A stretch of DNA of 64,000 nucleotides from Niastella sp. OAS944 (GTDB lineage Bacteria; Bacteroidota; Bacteroidia; Chitinophagales; Chitinophagaceae). Position numbers and translations under genes: made by a program. The first letter of the stretch is position 1; every line of letters starts with the position of its first letter. The notes below the pieces were generated by a model, which was given only the letters and a program-made list of their open reading frames with translations, was not told where the DNA came from and searched no databases. The stretch is taken from assembly GCA_024809215.1 (NCBI GenBank), contig JANUBW010000002.1, positions 1 to 64,000 on the forward strand. Reading direction: 5' to 3'. Shown here piece after piece: positions 28,680 to 37,026 of this stretch.

Positions 28680-28972
28680 ATACAAATACAAAATTCCAAG
28701 ATCCAAATAAAAATTCCAAGATCCAAGCTCCAAGATCCAAATAAAAGCTCCAAGAACCAAGCACCAAGATCCAAATAAAAATACAAAACCCAAGCTCTAA
28801 ATCTCAGTTCGCCTATTAAGAGGATTTGAGATTTGGGATTTCTTTGGAACTTGAGATTTGGAATTTGTGATTTTATTCTTTGGTTCTTGTGATTTGGAAT
28901 TTGTGTTTTATTCTTTGGAGCTTGAGATTTGGAATTTGTGATTTCTTTTTTGGAGCTTGAGATTTGGAATTT
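28680..28972. repeat. Inverted word array (CCAAGATCCAAAT / TTTGAGATTTGGAA) reaching the STM4014 start codon
   Basis: The left half (28680-28800) repeats words such as CCAAGATCC and AAATAAAA. The right half (about 28815-28972) repeats the complementary words GAGATTTGGAATTTG and GGAACTTGAG. The two halves could pair as one long imperfect hairpin. The array ends at the ATG of the next gene (28973), so the first gene of the cassette is separated from the rest by it. Confidence 0.88.
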
Positions 28973-30082
28973 ATGCATTTCACCATAATAGGTAATCCTG
29001 AAAACCGTCGTGTGACTGCTTTTTGCAACACGGTTCAGCAACTGGGGTATGCTATGCCCCAGGTTATTTCTTATGCCGGTTGGTTAAGCGCACAGGAAAT
29101 GCCAATCATTCCGAAAGAGAACATTATTAAAATAGATTCACCGGGTGAAAATGATGCCGTTCGCTCCATGCTCATAGCAAAAGGCGGCTGCATTACTTCA
29201 GCACCTGATGAATTTGGCATTATAAAAAATATGCGTCCCTGGTATACCGGTTATTGTAACTGGTTACAGGAAATGCAGGGCGTTATTGACCACCAGCAGT
29301 TGCCATGGGTAATGAACCAGCCGGCGGAGATACAACTGCAATTCAACAAACCGGAATGCCAGCATTGGTTACAAAAGCAACATGTTCCCGTGCCACACAG
29401 GTTGGCGGGTTTTAATAATTACGACGAACTGGTAGACCTGATGAGCATTCATGGTTTGCATAAAGTATTTATCAAACCGGCACATGCTTCTTCTGCTTCC
29501 GGCGTAATTGCTTTTCGCAAAGCCGGTGAACGTGTGCAGGCGGTAACCTCTGCCGAAATGGTGCAAACCCCAACCGGATTGCAATTGTACAATTCATTGA
29601 ACATTCGCACTTATACCAGTGAACAGCAAATAGCCAACCTTATAAACCAGCTGATACCCGAAATGGTATTTGCCGAAGAATGGTTGCCCAAGGCCACCTT
29701 GCAGGGCCGTTACTTCGACGTGCGCGTACTCACAATCGGCGGCAGGGCCCGGCATATGGTTATAAGGACCAGCAATAATGTGATCACCAATTTGCACCTC
29801 GGTAATCGCAGAGGCAATATGAATGAGTTTATTGCTGTTATAGGCACCGATAAACTCCATGAAATAAAACAACTGGCCGAACAGGCGGCAGCCTGTTTCC
29901 CGGGATCACTATACATGGGCATCGATATTTTGCTCACTGCCCATCTTAAAAAGACCGTTGTATTGGAAGTAAATGCATTTGGCGATCTGCTGCCAGGTTT
30001 GCTGCATGAAGGCGAAACCTGTTACGAAGCACAGATCAGGGCCATGATCAAAAAACAGGAGCAGGTACATTATGCTGATTGA
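28973..30082 (+). CDS. STM4014-family ATP-grasp-like protein
   Basis: 369 residues from the ATG at 28973; a TTG three codons earlier lies inside the word array and is less likely. ATP-grasp features are seen: KVFIKPAHASSASGV (about residues 165-180) for the lysine and glycine-rich region, RYFDVRVLTIGG (about 246-258), and VLEVNAFGDLLPGLL near 325-340 for the metal-binding acidic and asparagine residues. ATP-grasp enzymes join an acid to an amine or thiol through an acyl phosphate. Here the product is unknown. The 3' end overlaps the HAD gene by 11 bp. Confidence 0.85.
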   Translation: MHFTIIGNPENRRVTAFCNTVQQLGYAMPQVISYAGWLSAQEMPIIPKENIIKIDSPGENDAVRSMLIAKGGCITSAPDEFGIIKNMRPWYTGYCNWLQEMQGVIDHQQLPWVMNQPAEIQLQFNKPECQHWLQKQHVPVPHRLAGFNNYDELVDLMSIHGLHKVFIKPAHASSASGVIAFRKAGERVQAVTSAEMVQTPTGLQLYNSLNIRTYTSEQQIANLINQLIPEMVFAEEWLPKATLQGRYFDVRVLTIGGRARHMVIRTSNNVITNLHLGNRRGNMNEFIAVIGTDKLHEIKQLAEQAAACFPGSLYMGIDILLTAHLKKTVVLEVNAFGDLLPGLLHEGETCYEAQIRAMIKKQEQVHYAD

Positions 30083-30755
30083 ACGAATCGATACCCTGAT
30101 TTTCGACCTCGACAATACCCTTATTGACCGCAATGCCGCCATGCGGAAGAGTGTGCATGAATGGTTAAGCGCACAAGGATATAAAGGCACGCAATTGGAA
30201 ACCGCGGTTGACGACTGTATGCAATACGATAATTGGGGTTATACCAACCGGCAGGAATTTGCGACCTGGTTATTGCACGAATACAGTAATAAACAAAACA
30301 AGGTTACACCACATGAATTACAGCACCTGCTGCATGTAAACAACAGCCGGAACGTTGAACCCGATTTAGCAGTACAACGGGTATTGCAAACCCTCGGCAC
30401 GCAATATCAGCTGGTACTGGCCACCAATGGCGGAAGCAAAACACAACGCGCCAAAATTCAACAGGCGCAACTTGAAAATTTCTTTCAACCCCAGGCCATC
30501 TTTGTTTCCGGCGAAATGGAATTTGAAAAACCCGACCCACGATATTTTAAAATTATCGTAGAAAAGCTTCAGCTTAATACATCCAAAGCCCTGGTAATAG
30601 GCGATAACCTGTATAACGATATTCAGGCCGCCAATGAATGTGGTCTGAACACCTGTTGGGTATCGCATGGCAGGGAAGGGAAGACAGGCATACAACCAAC
30701 CATCACCATTAAGAACATAATTGAAATAACTGCATGGAGCAAACAGTTAATATGA
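30072..30755 (+). CDS. HAD-superfamily phosphatase (subfamily IA)
   Basis: 227 residues. The nucleophile motif is FDLDNTLID (Asp12 and Asp14), motif II lies around LVLATNGGS, motif III includes EFEKPDPRYF (lysine), and motif IV is VIGDNLYNDI. A helical cap sits between motifs I and II. It overlaps the ATP-grasp gene by 11 bp and the next gene by 4 bp (ATGA), so it is translationally coupled inside the cassette. It is not part of the five-gene Salmonella set as I know it, so it is probably an added step (dephosphorylation of an intermediate). Confidence 0.9.
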   Translation: MLIERIDTLIFDLDNTLIDRNAAMRKSVHEWLSAQGYKGTQLETAVDDCMQYDNWGYTNRQEFATWLLHEYSNKQNKVTPHELQHLLHVNNSRNVEPDLAVQRVLQTLGTQYQLVLATNGGSKTQRAKIQQAQLENFFQPQAIFVSGEMEFEKPDPRYFKIIVEKLQLNTSKALVIGDNLYNDIQAANECGLNTCWVSHGREGKTGIQPTITIKNIIEITAWSKQLI

Positions 30756-31552
30756 ACGAGGTGGTTCAGCGCATGCATGTGCTTTTTATTACACTCGATA
30801 GTTTACGCTACGATGTAGCCGCTGAATTGTATAGTAATGGTGGCACACCTAATTTTCAACAATATTGTGCCGATGGCTGGCAGCAATGCCATTCACCCGG
30901 CAATTTTACGTATGCAGCGCATCATGCCCTTTTTGCCGGCTTTTTGCCAACGCCTGCATTGAACCCCAAAGCGCCTCGCTTATTTGCTGCCCGTTTTGCC
31001 GGCAGCGAAACAACCGGTGCCAATACCCAGGTATTTGAAACAGCCGATATTGTAAGCGGTTTCGCCGGCATGGGTTTTAAAACCATTTGCATTGGCGGTG
31101 TAGGCTTCTTTAACAAACAAACGGCACTTGGGCGGGTATTGCCTTCCTTTTTTCAACAAAGCTACTGGCAGCCATCCTATGGCGTTACAGATCCGGCTTC
31201 AACCCGTAACCAATTTGAAAAAGCCATTGAACTGGTAAACGCGGCGCAACAAGAGCAACTATTTATGTTCATCAATGTTTCGGCCATTCATCAGCCTAAC
31301 TATTTTTACCAGCCCGGTGCGCAAACCGACACGTTGCAATCGCATGGCGCGGCCCTGCAGTATGTAGATGGTGAGTTGCCCTCATTGTTCGAAGCCTTTC
31401 GGCAAACCGGCCGCGATACGTTTTGCATCATCTGTTCCGATCACGGTACTGCCTATGGAGAAGATAATTATTACGGTCATCGTATAGGCCATGCTACGGT
31501 ATGGGAAGTACCCATGGCCACATTTGTATTGAAAAAAGCAAACAATGGTTAA
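30752..31552 (+). CDS. STM4013/SEN3800-family hydrolase (alkaline-phosphatase/sulfatase fold)
   Basis: 266 residues from the ATG at 30752, chosen because it forms an ATGA overlap with the HAD stop; a frame-start six codons earlier is possible. Visible motifs are ITLDSLRYD (Asp16, metal ligand), NFTYAAHH (Thr53, candidate nucleophile), HQPNYF (His180), CSDHGT (Asp230, His231) and YGHRIGH (His243 and His247). These match two-metal hydrolases and transferases of the sulfatase/phosphoethanolamine-transferase superfamily. No signal peptide or membrane helix is present, so it acts in the cytoplasm, unlike most of that superfamily. Confidence 0.85.
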   Translation: MNEVVQRMHVLFITLDSLRYDVAAELYSNGGTPNFQQYCADGWQQCHSPGNFTYAAHHALFAGFLPTPALNPKAPRLFAARFAGSETTGANTQVFETADIVSGFAGMGFKTICIGGVGFFNKQTALGRVLPSFFQQSYWQPSYGVTDPASTRNQFEKAIELVNAAQQEQLFMFINVSAIHQPNYFYQPGAQTDTLQSHGAALQYVDGELPSLFEAFRQTGRDTFCIICSDHGTAYGEDNYYGHRIGHATVWEVPMATFVLKKANNG

Positions 31553-32846
31553 AACCCTTTTCGATAATATTTACGAAGGGTATGCTTACTCTTACCCGCA
31601 CAAACACAGCTACCGCCGGTTGAATAACCTGCAATTACAAACGCTTTGGCAGGAAGAAAAAAAAGACGCCCTCTTTTTATATGTTCATTTACCGTTTTGC
31701 GAAATGCGTTGTGGTTTTTGCAACCTGTTCACCATTGCCAATCCGCAAAACAATATGGTGGATGCTTATTTGCAAACCCTCGAACGCGAAGCCCTGGCTA
31801 TTAACAACCTGGTGGCGCCGCAAAGCTTTGGCCAACTGGCAGTAGGCGGAGGCACTCCTTCTTTTTTACAACCGCATCAGTTGGAGAAGTTGTTTGCCAT
31901 CATCCGGAAACTGGGTGGTAAACCCGAGCACATGCCTTCTTCATTTGAAGTATCACCAGCTACTGTTACCCGCGAAAAATTAGGCCTGCTGAACGAGCAG
32001 GGCATCGATCGGGTAAGCATGGGAGTGCAGAGTTTTTTGGAACCCGAAGTAAAGGCATTGGGACGTCCGCAAAAGAACAATGAGGTATATGCCGCGCTCG
32101 ATCTTTTAAAACAATATTCTTTTTCTACCATCAATCTCGATCTTATTTATGGGGCGTACGGACAAACCCTCAGTTCCTGGCTGCATTCTGTACAGGAAGT
32201 AATAAGGTACGAGGCAGAAGAAGTATTTATGTATCCCTTGTATGTAAGGCCGCTTACAGGTATTACCAAACTCAATCAGGGACCCGAAGACAACCGGTTT
32301 ATTTTTTACCGCGAGGCAAAACAAATGCTGCTTGCCGCAGGTTACCATCAGGTATCTATGCGTATGTTTCGCAAAGCCAATACACCACACAAACAGGCGG
32401 TTCGCAGTTATAGTTGTCAGGAAGATGGCATGATAGGCCTGGGCGCTGGAGCAAGATCATACACCCATACGGTTCATTATTCTTCTGAATATGCAGTGGC
32501 CCGGCAAAACATTCGTTCCATCATTGAGAAATACATTGCCAAAACCCATTTCAACGAAGTGGATTATGGTATAGAATTAAATAAAGAAGAACAGCAACGC
32601 CGGTTCGTAATAAAATCAGTTCTTCATGGTACCGGGCTTAATGTAAACAGGTATCAAACATTATATGGGCACGATGCCTTGCTTAAATATCCCTTGTTAC
32701 AGGAATTAATAAAAGCCGGTATGGCCAGTTTAAAAAACGGCATTATGCGGCTTACTGAAAGCGGGCTTGATTATTCCGATGCTATTGGCCCCGCCCTGTA
32801 TTCAGAAGACATAAAACAACTGATCACTGAATTTGAATTACAATGA
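31545..32846 (+). CDS. STM4012-family radical SAM protein (HemN-like)
   Basis: 433 residues. The radical SAM cluster is CEMRCGFC (Cys52, Cys56, Cys59), followed by GGGTPSFLQPHQLEKLF, a HemW/HemN-type glycine-rich motif, and VSMGVQSFLEPEVKALGR. The C-terminal region resembles the HemN C-terminal domain (GLGAGARSYTH). It overlaps the upstream gene by 8 bp and the next one by an ATGA. Members are distinct from true coproporphyrinogen oxidase; the reaction is not known. Confidence 0.88.
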   Translation: MVKTLFDNIYEGYAYSYPHKHSYRRLNNLQLQTLWQEEKKDALFLYVHLPFCEMRCGFCNLFTIANPQNNMVDAYLQTLEREALAINNLVAPQSFGQLAVGGGTPSFLQPHQLEKLFAIIRKLGGKPEHMPSSFEVSPATVTREKLGLLNEQGIDRVSMGVQSFLEPEVKALGRPQKNNEVYAALDLLKQYSFSTINLDLIYGAYGQTLSSWLHSVQEVIRYEAEEVFMYPLYVRPLTGITKLNQGPEDNRFIFYREAKQMLLAAGYHQVSMRMFRKANTPHKQAVRSYSCQEDGMIGLGAGARSYTHTVHYSSEYAVARQNIRSIIEKYIAKTHFNEVDYGIELNKEEQQRRFVIKSVLHGTGLNVNRYQTLYGHDALLKYPLLQELIKAGMASLKNGIMRLTESGLDYSDAIGPALYSEDIKQLITEFELQ

Positions 32847-33688
32847 GCCTGTCAATACTATACCGCGGTGTTTTATCGAGTTGTAATTACGACTGTCCGT
32901 ATTGCCCGTTTGCCAAACGGAAAGATACCCGGGCCACCATGGCCACCGACAAACAACAGGTTGAGCGGTTTGTACAGTTTGTGCAACAGCAAAAAGACAT
33001 CGAGTTTAAACTATTTTTTACCCCCTGGGGCGAAGGGCTTATTAGAAAACATTACCAGCAGGCGCTGGTCGATTTGAGCAAGATGCCTAACGTACAAAAA
33101 GTGGCCATTCAAACCAATTTAAGCTGTGCCCTTGGGTGGTTGCAAAAAGCCAATAAAGATAAAATTGCGTTATGGGCCACTTATCACCCCGGTCAGGTTA
33201 GCCGCCGGGCCTTTCTCGATAAATGTAAACAGCTCGATGCCCTTGGCGTTATGTACAGCGTGGGTATTGTTGGGTTTAAGGAAACCATTGAAGAAATAGA
33301 GCTTATGCGTACGCTGTTGCCCCAGGAAAGATATTTATGGGTGAACGCCTTAAAAAAGCAGGCTGATTATTACAGCAAAGCAGAACGCGAACGCCTGGTT
33401 GCCGTTGACCCTTACGTTCCTTACAATATGGTTTACCACAAAAGTGAAGGCAAAGCCTGCCGTACCGGGCATACCGTAATAAGTGTTGATGGCGATGGCA
33501 ATATTTACCGTTGCCATTTTATAAAAGAAAAACTGGGTAATATATACGAAGGCGCGCTCAACACGATTTTAAAGCCCCGCCTTTGTACCAATACCACCTG
33601 CGGTTGTCATATAGGGTATGTACATATGAACGACCTGAATTTGTACGATGTGTACAAAGGCAGGGAACTGGAACGGGTGGCAGAATGA
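32843..33688 (+). CDS. STM4011-family radical SAM protein
   Basis: 281 residues. The radical SAM motif is CNYDCPYC (Cys14, Cys18, Cys21). A C-terminal cysteine-containing region (KACRTGHTVISVDGDGNIYRCH, then CTNTTCGCH) resembles a SPASM/Twitch extension that may bind an auxiliary Fe-S cluster. It is the last gene of the cassette and overlaps the previous gene by ATGA. Only 10 bp separate it from a convergent MFS transporter gene. Confidence 0.88.
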   Translation: MSLSILYRGVLSSCNYDCPYCPFAKRKDTRATMATDKQQVERFVQFVQQQKDIEFKLFFTPWGEGLIRKHYQQALVDLSKMPNVQKVAIQTNLSCALGWLQKANKDKIALWATYHPGQVSRRAFLDKCKQLDALGVMYSVGIVGFKETIEEIELMRTLLPQERYLWVNALKKQADYYSKAERERLVAVDPYVPYNMVYHKSEGKACRTGHTVISVDGDGNIYRCHFIKEKLGNIYEGALNTILKPRLCTNTTCGCHIGYVHMNDLNLYDVYKGRELERVAE

Positions 33689-33698
33689 TTTGGGAATT

Positions 33699-35207
33699 TT
33701 AATTAGGTAAGCTTTCCGTAGGTGGATGCCCAATCTTCTCCGTGGTTTCTTTTCCCCGCCTTCTGATCAAATTCCTAAACGCATCGTGCAGATCTATCAG
33801 CTGCCCAATAAGAAAATATTCTTTCAAATTGTTCCTGATGCTGGTGCGCATCATACGCCTTACTACATTCTTTGCCACTTCGCCGGTTTCCTTTACGGCA
33901 AGCAATAACTCAGCAGCAATAAAGGCAAGCCCGGCCGCAATCAGGAACAGGAATTTAAATTCATGCAAATCGAGTAAATGAATGACCTTATGCCAGTGCG
34001 GGCTCTGCCACTGCGCATCTACCAATAAAGAGCGGGAACTAAAATAATCGGCCATATAACCACCAATCAATGGCGCTATAAAAGAGAACAGCGCTGTTAT
34101 AATGTTTTTGGTAGAAAGGTATACTACCGATTCTTCGGCCGGCGATAACTTCAAACTAATATTGGTTAACGACAGATTGATGCCTGCATTGGCAATACCG
34201 GTGCCGGCATGTATTACAAACAGTAAAAAAATATTAAGATATTCCTTGGTGTAAATACCTACGTAACACCAGCCTATAAGTACAAGAATATACAACGGCG
34301 CACAAATACCAATAATGGTCTTATTGCTATACCGATCGGCAAAACGCCCCCACATGCGTACGGTTAATATACTACAGATCTGGCTTGTGATGGTGAGTGC
34401 AATGATCCATGATATTGACAGTCCCATCTTCTTCATCATAAACACCACAAAAAACGGCGTGGCAATATTCAGCGCAAATACCCAGGCTGAGTTAAACACC
34501 AGTAATTTTCTGAAATTACGATCGCGCAACGGGCGTTGCAGCACGGTAAGTATATTACCAGTGGTAACTTTGCCCAATGGTTCTGAAGTGTTCGACAGGC
34601 ACAAAGCGCTTATGATTCCGGCTATGCCACCGCCAATAAATAAACAGGCATATATATTTATTTCTGCCGTTATACGGTTATTTTTTGTGTAATCAACCAA
34701 AAAGGCTGCGGCCAGTCCTAATAAGATATTTAATAACGTGGTGTAACTGGTTCGCTTTGAGAAATAAGTGCCTAAGGCTTTTTCGGGTATCAGGTCTTTC
34801 ATCCACGCATTCCAGCAGGGCCCTGCAATAGAGCCAAAGAAATAATGAAAGAAAAGAATGAACACAATACTTTCAACGGGTATGCTTTTAAAGACCAGTA
34901 TAAGCACCCCGATGATGATGAGGGGTGTTCGCGCTAAGAAAGAACAGATTACCACAATGGCCCGCCGGTTGTTAAAACGGCGCACCAGCCAAACCGACAG
35001 TAGCTGAAATACATTGGTAAAGGTGGGTAAACCGGCCAGCAGCCCTATTTGAAAGTTATTTGCATTCAACAAAACAAGCATGGCCACTAAAAAGGTGCCG
35101 CTGGTAAGTGTGGTCATAGCTTCCGATGCCAGTCCATCACCAATCACCAGCCGCATAGCGCGGTTCACTTGCTTATCTGTTAATGTAGGTTCAGGCCTCC
35201 ATGCCAT
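33699..35207 (-). CDS. MFS transporter
   Basis: 502 residues with about 12 predicted membrane helices (MLVLLNANNFQIGLLAGLP, VESIVFILFFHYFFGSIAG, LFLIAAGLAFIAAELLLA). A WGRFADRYSNK loop between helices is typical of the major facilitator superfamily. The C-terminal 60 residues form a charged cytoplasmic tail. It lies convergent to the STM4011 gene and upstream in transcription of nothing obvious. It may export a product of the neighbouring cassette or glycan genes, but this is only positional inference. No substrate can be read from sequence. Confidence 0.85.
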   Translation of the reverse strand: MAWRPEPTLTDKQVNRAMRLVIGDGLASEAMTTLTSGTFLVAMLVLLNANNFQIGLLAGLPTFTNVFQLLSVWLVRRFNNRRAIVVICSFLARTPLIIIGVLILVFKSIPVESIVFILFFHYFFGSIAGPCWNAWMKDLIPEKALGTYFSKRTSYTTLLNILLGLAAAFLVDYTKNNRITAEINIYACLFIGGGIAGIISALCLSNTSEPLGKVTTGNILTVLQRPLRDRNFRKLLVFNSAWVFALNIATPFFVVFMMKKMGLSISWIIALTITSQICSILTVRMWGRFADRYSNKTIIGICAPLYILVLIGWCYVGIYTKEYLNIFLLFVIHAGTGIANAGINLSLTNISLKLSPAEESVVYLSTKNIITALFSFIAPLIGGYMADYFSSRSLLVDAQWQSPHWHKVIHLLDLHEFKFLFLIAAGLAFIAAELLLAVKETGEVAKNVVRRMMRTSIRNNLKEYFLIGQLIDLHDAFRNLIRRRGKETTEKIGHPPTESLPN

Positions 35208-35274
35208 GATAAAACATTTTGATACTGATTAAGTTACTGAGTACTGAAAATTATATTCTCTCTTTCTAATATTC

Positions 35275-35350
35275 CGAAGTAAGAAGTAGGAGGTATGAAA
35301 ACTCCCGAACTTCCTACTTCCTACTTCGTATTTCCTACTTCTTACTTCAT
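35275..35350. repeat. 7-bp word array (CTTCCTA-type) with inverted copy
   Basis: Six consecutive degenerate heptamers run through about 35309-35350 (CTTCCTA, CTTCCTA, CTTCGTA, TTTCCTA, CTTCTTA, CTTCATA). The complementary words AAGTAAGAAGTAGGAGG lie just before, so the two halves could pair as a hairpin that also terminates the glycan operon. Confidence 0.8.
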
Positions 35351-35351
35351 A

Positions 35352-36476
35352 TTACAGTATCAGGGTATTGGGGGCAATATATTTATTGGAAGATCTATTG
35401 CGTAATAAATTTTCCAATGCGTTCGCAATATCTGCAGGCTGGGGTAGTGCTTCATGCTGCACCATGCGGTGTTTGCGTGCGTACGTTATTATTTCATTTT
35501 TACTTTGCAGCTCTTCAGCCACATTGTACGGGAATATTTTCCCATTCACCTTCCACGGTGTATGCTGCGGATTTGTCAGTGCATATAATACAATAACCGG
35601 TGTTTGCCTTGCCGCAGCAATATGAATGGTAGCGGTGTTTACCGATACAATACCCGCCGCCCCATCTGTTAATGCAATAAACTCGCCAGTAGTAAGGCGG
35701 CCCGCCATATCAACTGCATTATCGCCTATACCGGTTGCAATGGGCCCGGTAAGCCCGCTTTCTTTAGCAGTACCGGTAAGCAATATGGGCAAACCCGTAT
35801 TGGCCACCAGTTTCCCCAATTCAATCCACCGCTCCACAGGGTATTTTCTTTTTTCTTCACTAACCCCGGGGTGAAAAAGAATATAATCCCTGCCTGGCTC
35901 AATGCCACTCTGTCGCAGTTTGTGATGCGTGCTGTAACGGTCATTTTCGTTGACGGTTACAAGCAAACTTTCATCTTGTGTATTGGCGCCGGTAACAGCC
36001 ACCAGGTTAAGGTCGCGCTGTACCTGGTGTTGTACAAAAGTGTATGGTTCTTTATCGGGCAACCAGTGCGTAAGCAGATCGTACGGGTTTTCGCGGCAAT
36101 AGGCCAGCCGTTTAGGAATGCCGGCCAACATGGCAAGCATGGCAGCCGGCAAAGCGCTTTGACTGTACACCGTAAAAATAATGGCAGCATCAAAATTATA
36201 ACTGCGTAGTTCATTCGCCAGTTCCATCAACCCGGCGCCTGTTGTTGCAGCATTCGCTTTTACCCAGGGCAGGTCGCAGATGATCGTTTCATCTATAACA
36301 GGAATAAAGCCGGTAATATGTTGCGCCATGGTTGAGGTAAGCACGGTTATATGACACAGAAAGGTTTCTTTCAATGCCTTTAATGCCGGTGTTGTCATTA
36401 CCAGGTCGCCCATATTATCGGCCCGTATACATAATATCTTTTTACAATTGTTCCACACGAATAGTTTCTTTAGCAT
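35352..36476 (-). CDS. Glycosyltransferase family 9 (heptosyltransferase-like)
   Basis: 374 residues from the ATG at 36476; an ATG at 36500 is also in frame. GT9 features are KKILCIRADNMGDLVMTTPAL at the N-terminus, ILFHPGVSEEKRKYP in the middle, and GAAGIVSVNTATIHIAAARQTPVI at the sugar-nucleotide site. The family transfers heptose or related sugars to lipopolysaccharide-like glycans. It overlaps the GmhB-like phosphatase gene upstream. Together the two point to a heptose-containing surface glycan. Confidence 0.88.
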   Translation of the reverse strand: MLKKLFVWNNCKKILCIRADNMGDLVMTTPALKALKETFLCHITVLTSTMAQHITGFIPVIDETIICDLPWVKANAATTGAGLMELANELRSYNFDAAIIFTVYSQSALPAAMLAMLAGIPKRLAYCRENPYDLLTHWLPDKEPYTFVQHQVQRDLNLVAVTGANTQDESLLVTVNENDRYSTHHKLRQSGIEPGRDYILFHPGVSEEKRKYPVERWIELGKLVANTGLPILLTGTAKESGLTGPIATGIGDNAVDMAGRLTTGEFIALTDGAAGIVSVNTATIHIAAARQTPVIVLYALTNPQHTPWKVNGKIFPYNVAEELQSKNEIITYARKHRMVQHEALPQPADIANALENLLRNRSSNKYIAPNTLIL

Positions 36477-37026
36477 ATTGGGCAATAATCCCGGCAGCAT
36501 CTTTCCAGTTGTTACAGGTATAGGAAGGCTGCCTGTTGGCGTTCAACACCCATTCCGTTTCATTGCCATTGTTCAATAAAATAGTTCTGCACCCCGCCCG
36601 AATGCCCGCTTCGGTGTCATTCAGTATATCGCCTATCATCCACGAAAGCTCCAGATCAATATCATGTTCCATGGCGGCCCGCAGCAACATACCGGGCATG
36701 GGCTTGCGGCAATAACAGGCTTTTGAATACGATAACCGAACGCCCTGCACATCGTGCGGACAGTAATAATACCCATCCAGTATCACGCCCTGTTGGTGCA
36801 GTTTGTCCTGTATGTACTGGAATACCTGTTTTACTTCATCTTCGGCAAAATAACCAAGCGCTACACCAGGCTGATTGCTGATGAGGATCAACTGATAGCC
36901 GCAATCCTGCAACAATCGCAGGGCCGCTATTGCATTTTCTTCAAATTCTATCAGTTCTGTATTGACGTTATAGGGAATGTTTTTGATAAGGGTGCCATCT
37001 TTATCTATAAATACGGCCTTTTTCAT
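36442..37026 (-). CDS. GmhB-like HAD phosphatase (heptose bisphosphate phosphatase-like)
   Basis: 194 residues of the HAD-IIIA type: FIDKDGTLI (Asp8 and Asp10), ILISNQPGVALG as motif II, CRKPMPGM as motif III and MIGDILNDTEAGIRAG as motif IV. The YYCPHDVQ and CYCRKP segments form the Cys/His zinc site of GmhB-type enzymes. GmhB removes the 7-phosphate of D-glycero-D-manno-heptose 1,7-bisphosphate. The start overlaps the previous stop (ATGA at 37023-37026), and its 3' end overlaps the heptosyltransferase-like gene. Confidence 0.85.
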   Translation of the reverse strand: MKKAVFIDKDGTLIKNIPYNVNTELIEFEENAIAALRLLQDCGYQLILISNQPGVALGYFAEDEVKQVFQYIQDKLHQQGVILDGYYYCPHDVQGVRLSYSKACYCRKPMPGMLLRAAMEHDIDLELSWMIGDILNDTEAGIRAGCRTILLNNGNETEWVLNANRQPSYTCNNWKDAAGIIAQYAKETIRVEQL

